A stretch of 64,000 nt of DNA from Cynocephalus volans (Eukaryota > Chordata > Mammalia > Dermoptera > Cynocephalidae). The stretch lies in NCBI RefSeq assembly GCF_027409185.1, contig NC_084464.1, forward strand, positions 76,380,095 through 76,444,094, written 5' to 3'. Position 1 is the stretch's first letter; every line of letters begins with the position of its first letter. The notes under the pieces were generated by a model that ran no database searches, was not told the DNA's origin, and saw only the letters and a list, made by a program, of their open reading frames with translations. This document shows, one piece after another, positions 23,556 to 35,218 of the stretch. The translations under genes and the position numbers were made by a program.

Positions 23556-24535
23556 TTATTTTTCAGGAACCAAACCCAGTACTCCCTTGAGGATTTCTTG
23601 TAAGGGTGGTCGTGTGGTAGTGAACTCCCGCAGTTTTTGTTTGTCTGAGAAATATACTATTTGCCCCTCATTTCGGAAGGATAGCCTTGCAGGGTAGAGT
23701 ATTCTTGGCTGGCAATCTTTGTCTTTTAGTATTTTGAAAATATCATCCCATTCCTTTCTAGCTTTTAGGATTTGTGATGAAAAGTCTGATGTTAGCCTGA
23801 TTGGGGCTCCCCTATAGGTGATTTGACGCTTCTCTCTTGCAACTTTTAAGATTCTCTCTTTGTCTCTGAGTTTTTCCAATTTGACTATGACATGTCTTGG
23901 AGAAGGTCTTTTTGGGTTGAATATGTTTGGAGATCGTTGAGCTTCCTGGATCTGAAGATCTGTGATTTTTCCTATACCTGGGAAGTTTTCTGCCACTATT
24001 TTGTTGAATATGTTTTCAATGGAATCTCCATTTTCCTCCCCTTCTGGAATACCCATGACTCGGATATTTGAGCGCTTAAGGTTGTCTAATATCTCTCAGA
24101 TTTTCTTCAATGTCCTTGATTCTTTTTTCTTTCTCTTTGTCTGCTTGTGTTATTTCAAACAGCCCATCTTCAAGTTCAGAGGTTCTCTCTTCAACTTCGA
24201 GAAGCCTGCTGGTTAAACTCTCCGTTGTGTTTTTTATTTCACTGAATAACTTCTTCAGTTCAGCAAGTTCTGCTACATTTTTTTTTCAGGACATTGATTT
24301 CCTCGTACTTTTCCTCTTTCAGATCCTGTATACTTTTCCTCATTTCATTATGATGTCTAGCTGAGTTTTCTTGTATCTCATTCAGTTTCCTTAGAATTAT
24401 CACTCAAAATTCCTTGTCAGTCATTTCAAGGGCTTCTTGTTCTATAGGATCTAGAGTTTGAGATTTATTAACTTTTGGTGGTGTACTTTCTTGATTTTTT
24501 GTATTTCTGGTATCTTTTTTTTGATGTTTATTCAT
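23556..24535 (-). pseudogene. L1 ORF1 (RNA-binding protein), interrupted
   Basis: ORF1p is the trimeric nucleic-acid chaperone of the L1 RNP. The likely start is the ATG at 24535-24533, beginning MNKHQKK. An in-frame TGA follows after about 44 codons (near 24402), and further disruption occurs before the intact C-terminal block 24056-23556. That block covers the RRM and C-terminal domain, with FPGIGKITDLQIQEAQRSP, RHVIVKL, the REKRQITYRGAPIRLTSDFS region, and YFSDKQKLREFTTTRP. The coiled-coil portion is the degraded part. The copy is almost certainly not translated as a full protein. Confidence 0.85.
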
Positions 24536-26064
24536 TGTGGCAGGGGGTTTCACAGTCCACTGGTTTGAGACTATTGACTAACTAAGATATTGCTGTGGTT
24601 GCCAATTTGGTATGGCTACCTCCGTGAGTGCTCAGTTGGCCTCCAGTGCCTTGTGTGTGTGGTTGCCTCGGGTCTTGGGCTTCTCCGGGGAGCCACCTTT
24701 CTGGTTAGCTTGGACTCTGCTGGGCTGGTGGATCACGTACCACAGTGTGTGTGATCTCTGTTGAGCTTTCACTTCCTTTGCAGGACTTCTCCCTGTTCCG
24801 TGTGCTCTGGCCCAGGCTGTTGGATTGTGCAGTGGCAACCCCACAGGGTGTGTGGTTTCTGTCGAGTCTCCGCCTCCCTGGCCGCACGTCTCCCCACTCT
24901 GTGCGCACTGTGCTGGGCTGGGGCGTGTCTTCTGCACCCCTCTCTATCAGCTGGGCCTTCAAGACCCTGCTCGGCACCGCCTCTCCCAGGAAGTCTTCCA
25001 GGTTTCTGGTAGACCCAGACGACCGGTCGCTCTGGGTGCCTTTGTAGCACTTTGTAGATCTTTCTCGGGACTTGTTCACCTTTGTATCCCCCCGGTATAG
25101 ACCGAATCTAGCGCCCACCTGTAGCCAGCTCTCCGGCAGGTTCAAGCGGACCTGGGAACTCTCCTACCACACTATTCCCAACCAGAAATTGGTTACACTT
25201 TTTTCCGAACTGGTGGCCGCAGAGATGGTATCTGCCTCCCAGTAACAGGAAGTTTACCGGGGGCCGGAGTCCAGGGTGTGGTGGAGTGACAGTTGGCCCC
25301 ACCCGTACTTCCTTGCCCTCCTGACACTGGCCATGGATGCCCCATGCCACCTGCCCCGCCAGAGAGCCACAGATGGAGTGGGAGGGGAGGCCGGCCCGCA
25401 GGCTCCGTAAAGCCCTGTGCCGGGCCAAGCAAGTGGGAAGGCTCAGAGAGTAGCTGAGCCGGGCGGAGCTGCCAGCACCTGGGAAAATGGTGGCAGCCCC
25501 GGGGCGGTGAGTGAACCGGTGATGCAGGCGGGAGCCGGGTGGGCGTCAGCCCCCCGAACAGGGCTGGGCCCGGGGTCACTCACAGGGCTGTGCCATGTCG
25601 GGCGCTCACTCTCTGCCTCTGGTTTGTCGCCTTCCCCGTTCTCGGCTGCTGCTGCCTTGGGCTGTTCAGTCGCGGTGCGGTTCGGGCACTCCCAGGAATC
25701 TTCTTTAATGCCGGCCTGAAACCTCGAATCCTGAATAGGGCAGCTGGCCGCCTTCAGCCGGATCCTGTCTGCATCCACAGCAGCCCTGGTGCCGTGTTCC
25801 CTGTTTCGAGACTCGCTTTTGCAGCTAAGAAACAGTTCTTTTCCTGCTCCGCACTTCAAAGCTGTTGCCTGTAAGTGAGGCAGCCTCTCCTGCCGGAGGC
25901 AAAGTGGCGGTCACCCCCACGACCGGCCAGCAGCAGCAGTCCTCCCTTAAGAGATGGCAAGAGGAAGGTCCACAAGTTTCCCGGCTGCCGGAGGCCCAGT
26001 GGCCGCCTTTTCTACCTCAGCTACTCCGCGCCAGCCGCCGCAGCCACCGCCATCTTGAAACCAC
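24536..26064 (-). promoter_or_regulatory. L1 5' UTR / internal promoter
   Basis: About 1.5 kb of GC- and CpG-rich sequence upstream of ORF1. It begins with an AAGATGGCGG YY1-type motif (antisense about 26047-26057), known in other L1s to fix the start site. The many open frames on both strands here (for example 25443-25859) are composition effects in CpG-rich DNA. Confidence 0.85.
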
Positions 26065-26080
26065 CTGTCATGGGTCTTTT
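26065..26080. repeat. Target-site duplication of the full-length L1, right copy
   Basis: ctgtcatgggtctttt, identical to 19261-19276. Confidence 0.93.
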
Positions 26081-26337
26081 GTAAAGAGTACATTTCAAGG
26101 ACCAGCGATCAGTTCAAACTCAAACTTAAAAAGAAAATAAAGGGAATTCTTTGGGAAATCATATTTGGGATAACTTTATTTTCTAATATAAAAAGCATTA
26201 TTAAAAATTATGGTTTACTGTAGATGGTACTTCATTCATGCATTTCTACTGTTGAAAGTTGCTCTTGGTTTAGGGTGGTGATGGTGCATGGAACCAAAAA
26301 ACTAGCAGAAATATGTTCATTTAAGTGAAATGGTCAC

Positions 26338-26769
26338 TGGCATATTCATTTCCTGTTGCTGCTATAAAAAATTTCCTCAAACTTAATGGCTTTAAAACAG
26401 CACAACTTTATAATCTTACAATTCTGGAGGTCAGAGTCTAAAATGAATTTTATTGATTTCCTTCTGGAGGCTCTAGGGGAGAATCTGTTTCCTCGCCTTT
26501 TCCAGCTTATACAGGCCACCTGCATTCCTTGGCTTATGGTTCCTTCCTCTGTCTTCAAAGCCAGCAGTGTGTCATCTTCAGTCTCCTCATTACCCCCCAC
26601 CTTTCACTGTTACATCTCCTTTTCTGGCACTTTTAAGGACCCTTGTAATTACATTGAGCTTATTAAGATAATCCAGAATAGTACTGCCATCTGTGTCCTT
26701 AATTCATTCACAGGCATTCCAGGGATTAGAACATGGACATCTTTGGGGACCATTATTCTGCCTACCACA
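26338..26769 (-). mobile_element. MLT1-type (MLT1C/D-like) MaLR solo LTR
   Basis: The antisense MLT1 blocks appear in order on the + strand: 'ttcctgttgctgctataa', 'atcttacaattctggaggtcagagtc', 'ggaggctctaggggagaatctgtttcctcgccttttccagc', 'acttttaaggacccttgtaattacattgagc', 'ggacatctttggggaccattattctgcctaccaca'. Confidence 0.88.
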
Positions 26770-27536
26770 ATTGGATTTGTGATAAAAATTGTATATTGAA
26801 CTTAGATTTTTATAAAAGTTAAGGCTTTGGATGTATGTAAGATGGCATAGGATGGTGAAGTGAGTACAATTTAAAATAACCATTCTGACAGGAATTATTA
26901 AAAAATATATGCATGCAAGAGTCATTTAACAATCTGTTTGCAATGTGATCATTTATGTAGAAAATCCCAAGACATTTATAAAAAAGCTATTAGAACAAAT
27001 AATTGAATTTATCAAGGTTACACGAATCAAGGTGGATATAGAAAAAATAATTATTTCTATGTATTAGCAACAAACAATTGGAAGTTGAAATAAAAACCAC
27101 CATTTGTAATAATACAAAAATATGAAAACTTCAAGATAAACTTAACAAAATATGTGCAAAACCTGCACACCAAAAACTAAAACAGATTGCTGAGAGAAAT
27201 TAAAGAGCACCTAAAAAATGGAGAGAGATACCATGTTCATAGACTCAATAATTTTAAGATGTTAGTTTTCTTCAAATTAATCTCTAGATTCAACATGATT
27301 CTAGTCAAAATCCTAGAAAGCTTTGTTATAGCAATTGCAAGCTGATTCTAGAATTTTAATGAAGCACAAAGAGTCCCCCAAAATAAAAACAATTTTGAAA
27401 AGAATATTGGAGGTCTTACTGACTCAAGAGTTATTTGACAGTTATTATAAAGGTACAATTATAAGACAGTGTAGTATTGGTGTAAAGGCAGACATAGATC
27501 AATGGAGCATAATACTGTGACACAGACTCACGTGTA

Positions 27537-27551
27537 TGGTCGGTTAATTTT
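27537..27551. repeat. Target-site duplication of the composite element, left copy
   Basis: tggtcggttaatttt here and tggtcagttaatttt at 28878-28892: 14 of 15 positions match. Confidence 0.85.
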
Positions 27552-28877
27552 TTTTTTAAAGTTTATTTATTAATATTTCTTTTACATTCTAAGATGTTGC
27601 AGAGCAACTAGGGGCGTGGGGGAGGGGAGAAGGGGAAAGGAAATAGGGCGGGAGATGGAGGAAGGAGAGGGGGCATGCTTGAGGCCCGTGGCACCCCTCT
27701 CATTCCTGTGGGGGAGACGGGGGGCCTCAGTGGTGGCTTGGTCATTGCTGGGCTGGATGCAGATGTTGGGGGTGTAGCTGAAGCCCTTGGCCCCCTATTG
27801 CCCTGGCTTGGGAGCCAGGGGGCTTCCTGTGGCAGCCTGATGGTCATCACTGGGCTGGTTGTGGATGTCGGGGGGGCATGGCGAAGGCCCTCCTGCTCCC
27901 TGGTTTGGGAGCCCAGGGGCCTTCTGGTCCTTGTAGGTTTTATAGGTGTTCTTTGGTGGTGTGAGACCTTTACTAGTTAATATCAAACCTTTTCTCTGAT
28001 CTGTGGGTATTTTGTTTTTTCTTTCAGTTCTGTGTTGGAGTATTCACTGTTCCTACCACTTAAACTCTGCATTGGAACTAATTTGTTGTACTTGGCTTAC
28101 TTCTGAAATGGAGGAACTTCCTGTGGGGATGAGCACTTGAGCCCTGTAGTTGAGCTAAATTGCTTTATTGCTTCTGATTCCCTGAGGAAGGCTTTTTGTA
28201 GCACTCAGGTTTTAATTGTTGACTTCTGGGTCTTGTGAGGTCTGGTACTACCTGGGTTGTGTATAAACTCTGGTCTGTGCCTGAGACTTCAGCAATCTGT
28301 ACCCCCTGTAGTTCTGTATTCCTGACCAGACTCCATTGAGTGGTCCTTCTCTGATTGGAGGGCAGATCAGCTGTGCATGCTGTGCCCCTATGTTCCCCTG
28401 GTGGGCGCATTTCCCCTACCCCCACACTCCAAACACTTCCCATGGGATGGGCCGTGCGCTGGTCCTTTGTGATGGATGACTCATAGGCCTCTGAGTGGCT
28501 CCTTTTTTCAGTTGTTGTGGCTCCTTGCTCCTATGTGGGTCCATGGGAGCACTAGCCTGGGGGCCACCAAGGGCCTCTTCTCCATTGCTGCATCCAAGCA
28601 ACTTCATCCAAAGGGCACAGCGGTGGCTTTTGCCAGCTCTTGCTGTGTGTGCTCACCAACTCCAGCTTGGAAGCATCTGGGATTCGAAATGGTAGGATCG
28701 ATCCTTTCTCTCGTTGTGGCTTCTCCTGCCTTCATACTCCGTAGGTCTTGCCTCCTCTTCCCCTGAGCTCTAGCAGCCCCAGCTTGGTAGTTGGTGCTTT
28801 TTGTAGTTGTAAATTGGTTGATATGTGGGAGAGAGTGATGCTGGGGACTGTCTATTCCGCTATCTTGACTGGAAGCC
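27552..28877 (-). mobile_element. 1.3-kb composite retroposed element: L1-5'UTR-like start, tandem repeat, poly-A
   Basis: On the minus strand the element starts GGCTTCCAGTCAAGATAGCG, which has the layout of an L1 5' end (compare TTTCAAGATGGCGG in the L1 at 26064), and continues for several hundred bases of L1-5'UTR-like sequence. It then enters a tandem repeat with a period of about 97-98 bp (units starting near 27721, 27818 and 27916 on the + strand), a C/T-rich stretch, AATAAA (antisense about 27565-27572) and a poly-A tail (T's at 27548-27557). Fifteen-base target-site duplications flank it. No ORF1 or ORF2 is present. It may be an internally deleted or prematurely polyadenylated L1, or a separate SVA-like non-autonomous family. 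Confidence 0.7.
27721..27930 (-). repeat. Tandem repeat with about 97-bp period inside the composite element
   Basis: Unit starts 'ggggcctcagtggtggc' (27721), 'ggggcttcctgtggcag' (27818) and a partial 'ggggccttctgg' (27916). Shared internal blocks include 'gctgggctgg', 'gatgt(t/c)gggggg' and 'cctgg(c/t)ttgggagccc'. Confidence 0.8.
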
Positions 28878-29429
28878 TGGTCAGTTAATTTTGAACAAAA
28901 GTGCCAGAGTAATTCAATGAGGAAAGGATAGTCCTTTCAACATGAACAAAATAATGTTCCTTGAACCTTACCTCACATCATACACAAAATTTAATTTGGA
29001 ATGGCTCATAAAACTAAACCGAAGAGCTAAAACTATAAAATTTCTAGAAGAAAACATAGGAGAAAATCTCTGGGACCTTGAGTTAGGCAATGGTTTCTTG
29101 GATAGGACACAAAAGTACAGTCCATAAAGATAAAATTGAGACAACGGACTTAATCAAAATTAAAAACTTTTGCTTTTCAAAAGACATTTAAGAGAATGAA
29201 AAGTCATAGATAGGGAGAAAATATTATATCTTATAAGGGCTTTAATACGGAATATATAAAGAAATATTGCAATCTAATAATAAAACAAAATAAGAAGTGA
29301 CAGATGTTTGAGATGATGGATATACTAAGCACCCTGATATGATCACCGCACACACAGTATGAATGTACCAAATTATCGTATTGTAGTCCATAAATATATA
29401 CAATTATCATGGGCAATTAAGAAAAATTT

Positions 29430-30200
29430 TTAAAAGAGAGAAATGGAGAGTAGAATAGTGGCTACCAGAGGCAGGGAAAGTGGTGGTGGGGGGGCGGGGA
29501 GATTGGTAGACTGGTATGAAGTTACAAAGTTGCAGTTAGTTAGGAAGAATAAGTTCTGCCATAGGGTGAACAATAGCTAATAATATTGTGTTGTATATTT
29601 CAAGATGGCCAGAAAAGAGGATCTTGAATGTTATAACCATAAAGAAATGATAAATGTTTAGGTGATAGATTGGCTAACTATTCTGATTAGATCATTATAC
29701 AATATATGCATGTACTGAAACAACAGATTGTGCCTCATAAACACGTACAATGAAAAAAATAAAATAAAAATTTAAAGGAAAAAAAGACAAAATAAAACTT
29801 GTATTAAAATGTTCATAGCAGCTTTATACATAGTAACAAAACACTGGAAACAATCCCAATGTCCATCAGTTGGTGAATGGATCAAGAAAATGTTGCATCC
29901 ATACAATGGAATAATACTTTGCAATACAAAGGAATGAACTGGTGATAAAATCAGTAACATGGATGTGTCTTAAAAGCATTATGTTTAGTAAAGGAATCCG
30001 TACACAAAAGACTACATAATAATATATGATTCCAATTATAGGGAATTCTAAAAGGATAAAACTTATAGGGACAGAAAATAGGTCAGTGGTTGCTGTGGGG
30101 TTGGGGTCAGAGAAGTTAACTATTTTTCTAAAGTAAAATGCGTACAAGCATGTCATTTTATTCATTTGGTGATATTAATAGTTACTGTAGATGATATGGC
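29430..30200 (+). mobile_element. Old L1 3'-end fragments
   Basis: 29430-29780 has L1M-type 3' UTR features ('gatggccagaaaagaggatcttgaatgttataacc' and an A-rich tail). 29790-30200 is a second L1 fragment starting inside ORF2 ('ccaatgtccatcagttggtgaatggat', 'acaatggaataatactttgcaatac'), also sense. Confidence 0.75.
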
Positions 30201-30925
30201 AGTTTCTCAATTATTTTATTTGAATGTGTGCAACTATACACTCCAAATTTTATTTTCCTCTTCCTTGAAAATAAATATAGTGGTCTGAGTAAAGATTTGC
30301 AGAAGCAATGCTCTTTTTGATCCTGGCTTAAAGCATGAACAATCTTGGGTGCCTTTTTTGTGTGTTTTTTGTCAAGTCAATTAGGATACTAATGAGTACT
30401 TTAAAAACATTATGGAAATCAGTGGTTTAATGTTTTGGTTTTTTGGAGGGGTTGTGTTACTCATACACAGTTCTAAAGTTGCTTATGGCATTTTTAGAAC
30501 ATATTTTATTTATTTTTGGTGCCTCTAGGTGAAAGATTTCCCATTAGGCACTAACAGGGCTGCAGGAATAGCAGGTAGGGGTTCCTTTTCCATGGCTAAG
30601 AGAAGGCAAGTTCGCTAAGAAGCCAGGGTGTCACATCTAGTTAATATGTTAATGTGAAGTTTAGAGGAAAATTTGATTCAAAACACAGGTGAAGTGGTTA
30701 GCTTTGGACAGGAGAAAAAGATCAGGAAGAATATGGATCAGTTTGTGAGGAAGTAGAATGAAAGGTGTCTGAAATGTGAGAGAACAATTAGGTGACGAAG
30801 TCATTTCATCAGAAATGGGTAGTGGAACATTGTAGGGGATTTAAGGTTGTTCTCTGCATGGGATATTTGCTAGTAGTATTTTAAAATAATTTAAAAGTAT
30901 TTAAAAATAATCTGTCCCCACTGAT
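30201..30925 (+). other. SMAP1 intron 1, unassigned sequence
   Basis: No gene or confident repeat was recognised. Confidence 0.5.
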
Positions 30926-31450
30926 GGGTGTTTGTTTTCTAACTTTTGTGGTTACAAATACCCCTGGTATCAAAGCTTTGTGTGCACACTTAATTTTTCC
31001 TAAGAATGAAATCTAAGGTCTATGTTAAAGAGAATGCCACCTTAAAACCTGTTTGATCCATATTGCTAGGAGTTTATCTTCCCACCACTAGTATATAAAG
31101 AGTGGCTGGCCTTCTATGCCCAATCTGTTACTGAGTATTCATATTTTTTTTTTTTTGTCGTTTTTTTTTTTTTCGTGACCGGCACTCAGCCAGTGAGTGC
31201 ACTGGTCATTCCTATATAGGATCCGAACCCGCGGCGGTGTCGCTGCGCTCCCAGTGCAGCACTCTACCGAGTGCACCACGGGCTCGGCCCGAGTATTCAT
31301 ATTTTTGAAAAGCTTCCTGAATATGGTTGGTGAAAATGGTATCACACCATTTTGCATTTTCTTGATAATTTTAAGATTGAACATTTTCAGTATGCTTATT
31401 GGTTATTTCTGTTCTTTTATGATTTGCCCTTTCATTTTGGGAGGGAGGTG
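30926..31450 (-). mobile_element. Old L1-like fragment, interrupted by a SINE
   Basis: The + strand has weak antisense-L1 landmarks ('cttcccaccactagtatataaagag', then after the SINE 'caccattttgcattttcttgataattttaagattgaacat'). It is highly diverged. Confidence 0.5.
31133..31306 (-). mobile_element. tRNA-derived SINE with target-site duplication
   Basis: Direct repeats gagtattcatattttt (31133-31148 and 31291-31306) flank it. The minus strand starts GGCCGAGCCCGTGGTGCACTC, followed by a box-B-like GGGTTCGGATCC, a second module ending GAGTGCCGGTCACGA, and an A-tail interrupted by 'CGAC'. It is a different subfamily from the tRNA-Ile-like copy at 12.7 kb. Confidence 0.88.
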
Positions 31451-31649
31451 GGTTTGGCAACCCTTTTCACATTTTTCTCTTGACCAGTCACTGAGCCAAG
31501 AGAACACAAAATTCCAGACACCATTCATTCATTCTTGGTATGCTGGTAGGCCATACCATTTATCTATAATGTTGGGAATAAGTGGCAATTGAGCACTTTG
31601 GGAAGATTTTCAGTCTCTGATCTATATATTTTTTAGTAATTATGGGTTT

Positions 31650-31800
31650 ATAGGAAGTTTAGAGATAGAAGAGACCTGTCATTGTATCTAGTCTAATCTC
31701 CTCTTATTAGAGACATAAGTCAAGAAAGGTTAAATTACTTGCTCAAAGCTATGGAACAGTGAGAGAACATGGGGGTGTGAACCCAAGTCCTCTGAAAACC
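31650..31800 (-). mobile_element. Ancient SINE/LINE fragment (MIR or CR1/L3 type)
   Basis: Shows 'tagaagagacctgtcattgtatctagtctaatctcctc' and 'aggttaaattacttgctcaaagctatggaacagtgag', typical of deeply conserved mammalian repeat cores. The family is uncertain. Confidence 0.5.
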
Positions 31801-32459
31801 TGTCTGTTGCTTTGTCAGGGCAAAACTAATGTGTTACTCTTGACCTTTACTAAAGGTGACTAAAGTCAGCTTTTTAATATTTTCATTCTCTTTAAATTGC
31901 ACACAATGTGAAGGGAGGTAATTTCTGGTTTTCATGCTTGACCAAACCATATATATGTAATGCCAGCATGTTAAGAAAAAAAATTTATTTATCAGAATGA
32001 GCAGTGATTATATACTAAGTATTTATTTAGCCAGGCCATTCAAACACAAGTTTGGCAATAATGCAGTCATGTTTCAAAATTTGGAATGCTGTTTATTGGT
32101 GTCTGCAGTGTTAATTAACAGCAAAATGGTTATCTCATGGAAAAAATCTGTAAATGGAGTGGAGAATAGAGAGGTATTTGTAAATGTCTTTGTGTTTGAC
32201 ATAAATTTTGCAAGCAGAAAGCACTAGAACATTTGTGAAGGGTTAAATAAAATAAAGGAAGACTGTAATGTGCTTGCTCAGACTTTTGAATTTTTAGGTT
32301 GACTTTTTGAATAATGCTAAATCACTTGGGCAAAGAAAGAAATTATAAATTTGGCAAGGCTTAAACTTTAAAACAGTCAGGTGAAACAAGTATTATTGAT
32401 TCTTAAAAATTAAGATTCATTTTATATTCTCCTTTTATCTTCTACCATCCTGATGACCA
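31801..32459 (+). other. SMAP1 intron 1, unassigned sequence
   Basis: AT-rich. The open frame at 31997-32227 has no recognised domain. Confidence 0.45.
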
Positions 32460-32867
32460 GTGTATTAGTCCATTTCTGTTGCTTAGAACAGAAATACCTG
32501 AAACTGGGTAATTTGTAGAGAAACAATATTTATTGCTTATAGTTTTGGAGGCTGGGAAATCCAAAGTCCAGGAAACACATCTGGTGAGGGCCCTTTTTGG
32601 AGGTGATTTCAGCTATGCAGGGTATCACATTGTAAGAAAGGCAGAAACGAGAGCTTCTCACACACTCTCCTTTTAAAGTCATCAGAACCATGCCCATGCC
32701 TACCATTAAACCATCAAATAGGTTAATCCATTCACTATGGCATGGTCCTCACAATCTAATCACCTCTTCAAGCTGCCACCTTTCAATTATAATAGGATTT
32801 CATACCCTCAACAGTTATAGTAGGGATTAAGCCTCAATGAATTTGGGGGAATGTTCAATCCACAGCA
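32460..32867 (-). mobile_element. MaLR LTR (MLT1/MST type)
   Basis: Antisense MaLR blocks: 'tgtattagtccatttctgttgctta', 'atacctgaaactgggtaatttgtag', 'ggaggctgggaaatccaaagtcc', 'catctggtgagggccctt', 'atctaatcacctcttcaa', 'ggattaagcctcaatgaatttgg'. Confidence 0.85.
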
Positions 32868-33149
32868 ACCAGCAAATCCTTAAATGATCACCACAGTTTT
32901 AACTTCTTGCCAATGTAAACTAACATTTAAAAAATGTCAGGGGAATGCTGTATTTGCAGATTTTTTTGAAGAACCTTCTAAGTTTTTGTGTCCTTATAAT
33001 ATTTTGAACCTATTTACATATTTATTCTTTCTTCCCAAGTTTAAGGGATAAGTATAAAAAAAAATAGTAGTTATATAATAATTTTTCCTCTACAGTATTC
33101 TTGCTCCAGTTGGCTGGAGGAGTAGATTCACTGCTTCACTGTTATCCTT

Positions 33150-33400
33150 GAGAGGCATACTAGCTTAGTAGCAAACAGCATGAGCTTTGAAGTCTTACTG
33201 CCCTGGGTTAAAATCTCAGCTCTCCTGCTGCTGGATATGATTTCTTTTTCTTTCTTTGTTTTCTTTTCTCTCTCTCTTTTTTTTTTTTTTTTGTAACTTC
33301 AGTAGAATGATGATTACCTGGGTCACAAGGTTGTGAGAATTAACTGAATTTGTGAAGTCATATCTGGCACAAAGGAAGGGTTTGATAAGTGAGTAAGGGT
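33150..33400 (+). mobile_element. MIR SINE with an internal polypyrimidine tract
   Basis: The MIR head 'gagctttgaagtcttactgccctgggttaaaatctcagctct' is separated from the MIR tail 'gtcacaaggttgtgagaattaactgaa' by a C/T-rich tract at about 33240-33292. Confidence 0.75.
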
Positions 33401-35218
33401 TTGGTATTTATGCCAGATCTTAGTTTTTTTGTTTTGTTTTTTGGGTTTTTTTTTTTTTTTTTTTTTTAGCACTCAGTAATTTTATTACTTTGCAGGAAGC
33501 ATTTGAGTGTTTTGTTTGGTAAACATTGTAATTGAAGAGATTCTGAGACTAGACCAGTGCAACAGTACTTAATGGAAGGCACAGGAAAAGAAGGTAGTTA
33601 TTAATTTTTTTACTTTTTATCTGCTGGTCTACTAGAGTAGACATTAGTAAGAGGTATACGACAGAAGCCCTGCCCTGCCCTTTAGAAGACTTTACTTTGA
33701 GGAGACAGGAAGGCCATAAGCACAGAGTGTTTTCTGGGTACTTGTGTGGAAAGTGTAGTACAAGCACTAAGTGTTGCAGAAGTTCAGAGAAAGTAAAAAT
33801 CACCAAGAATGGGGGTTGGGGAAGGCTTTTAATAAAAGAGGTAGTTCTTGAGGAAGAGTAGAATCAAACTTAAAGGAAAAGAGTGCTGAGTGATTCCAGG
33901 TAGGGAAAACTTGGTAAACAGGTTTGTGCATATACTTAGTGGACATGGTTTGCATGTTCTTGGAGGGCAGGTATAGGAGGGGGTAGAAATTTAGGCGAGA
34001 GGATAGATGGGGTAATTGTTGATTTGAGAGTCTTCTGCATAGTAGTATTTGCCAAAACCATATTAACTAGATTAGAGACTTGTCAAATCAGAGGGGGTCA
34101 ATGACCAAGACTTTGTGGGGAGGCATCAGGAGGAAGTAGTCATTGAAGGAACTAAATAGAAGCTTGGGGACTGCAAGGAGAACCAGAACAGAGAAGCTTT
34201 AGGGGGGTAGGGTTTTGAGAAGAAGGTGATATAGTCAGGAAAATTGAATGCAATAGGGAGGTAAAAGAGATTAGAAAAGGTCATTTTATTTTTGTAGTTT
34301 TTGGTAGACATTAAAACTATTCTAAGCTCTTATGAAAGGGTCTGTTGTGAAGCTGAACCCAAATTGCTTCAGAGCTGTTTTCTGCCTACTCTGCAGTGTG
34401 GTGAGATTTAAGAAAATGAAATTTTAGTATGTTGACACCATTTTTCAAGTTTTCCTTATGTAGTCCTTTGCCATTTTTTAGCAGCTTTGCTAAATTTCAT
34501 TGCTTGTTTTGTTTGAAACAAATGTTTGTTTCCCCATGGAATTGACAACTTTTATACTCTGTGAAGAAAATTGTTTGGAATTTATTTTGCAGTTGAAGGA
34601 ATGTTGTTAATATGTATATAAATGGCTCGTGAAAGAAGGCTTAGTTGATATTTTATATGATATTATTTTCTTTTGTTTGAGGGATTATATAGTTAATTCT
34701 TGAATAAACTGATAAAATTGACAAAAACTCGTTTCAGGGGAGACTTGTCAGTGTATTTTTGAAAAATGTACATTTCTTTTTTTTTTCTTAGCACATTTTC
34801 TTTCTTACCTTCAAGAAGTATAATTCATTCTGTGTAAATGAATATATAGTTCTGGTGTCTTGATTCAGTACAGTTGAATGTAAATATTTGAGTATGGTGT
34901 AAGTGGCGGTTTTATAACATCTGCCCTCTGCTGGTGAAAATGCATTGTTGCTATCCAATAGCTTTAGTCATTTCTTTGAAATGAAATAATACTCTGTAAT
35001 TTCAAAAGTGGCCATAAAATTAAATTTGGGAAAAATACCTTTATCATTGGAAAGGAATATATGCTCTTTGGAACAGTCCTACCCAATGAATTATTCTGCC
35101 CAAAATGCCAGTAGTGCCCTGGTTGAGAAATACTGATCTAATAACATTGATGATTATTTTTACATTGTGTCTGTGTGTATGTATATTCTTTTAAAAATTT
35201 TTCTGTAAGTTCTAGATC
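33401..35218 (+). other. SMAP1 intron 1, unassigned sequence with a poly-T tract
   Basis: A long T-rich tract lies at 33425-33468. No gene was recognised; a CTCF-like motif at 34922 is listed separately. Confidence 0.5.
34922..34934 (-). promoter_or_regulatory. CTCF-like motif (minus orientation)
   Basis: TGCCCTCTGCTGG is the reverse complement of CCAGCAGAGGGCA, which fits the CTCF core CCASYAGRKGGCR at every position. It is in otherwise unassigned intron. This is a motif match only. Confidence 0.55.

Larger units (their letters stand above)
19277..26064 (-). mobile_element. Full-length L1 retrotransposon (about 6.8 kb)
   Basis: A complete L1 in antisense to SMAP1. In sense order it has a CpG-rich 5' UTR (26064 to about 24536), ORF1 (24535-23556), a short spacer, ORF2 (23368-19546), a G-rich 3' UTR that contains a (TG)n tract on the + strand (19487-19528), and an A-rich tail. 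Perfect 16-bp target-site duplications flank it (19261-19276 and 26065-26080). The 5' end starts GTGGTTTCAAGATGGCGG, the usual YY1-type L1 start. ORF1 has stops and ORF2 a single frameshift, so this copy is probably dead, but it is much better preserved than the other L1s in the window. Confidence 0.95.
26930..29425 (+). mobile_element. Old L1 (ORF2 and 3' region), sense orientation, interrupted
   Basis: Diverged L1 ORF2 in sense. The left segment (to about 27536) has 'tagcaacaaacaattggaagttgaaataaaaac', 'caaaacctgcacaccaaaaac' and 'gattgctgagagaaattaaag'. After the nested 1.3-kb element it resumes at 28893 with 'aacaaaagtgccagagtaattcaatgagg' and 'ttctagaagaaaacataggagaaaatctc'. The short open frames 27335-27520 and 28942-29127 are relic ORF2. 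Confidence 0.8.

Noticed and set aside
24632-25874. Dense long open frames on both strands
   Set aside because: They lie in the CpG-rich L1 5' UTR, and no frame shows a protein family.
27608-27986. Proline- or glycine-rich open frames
   Set aside because: They arise from the GC-rich tandem repeat of the composite element.
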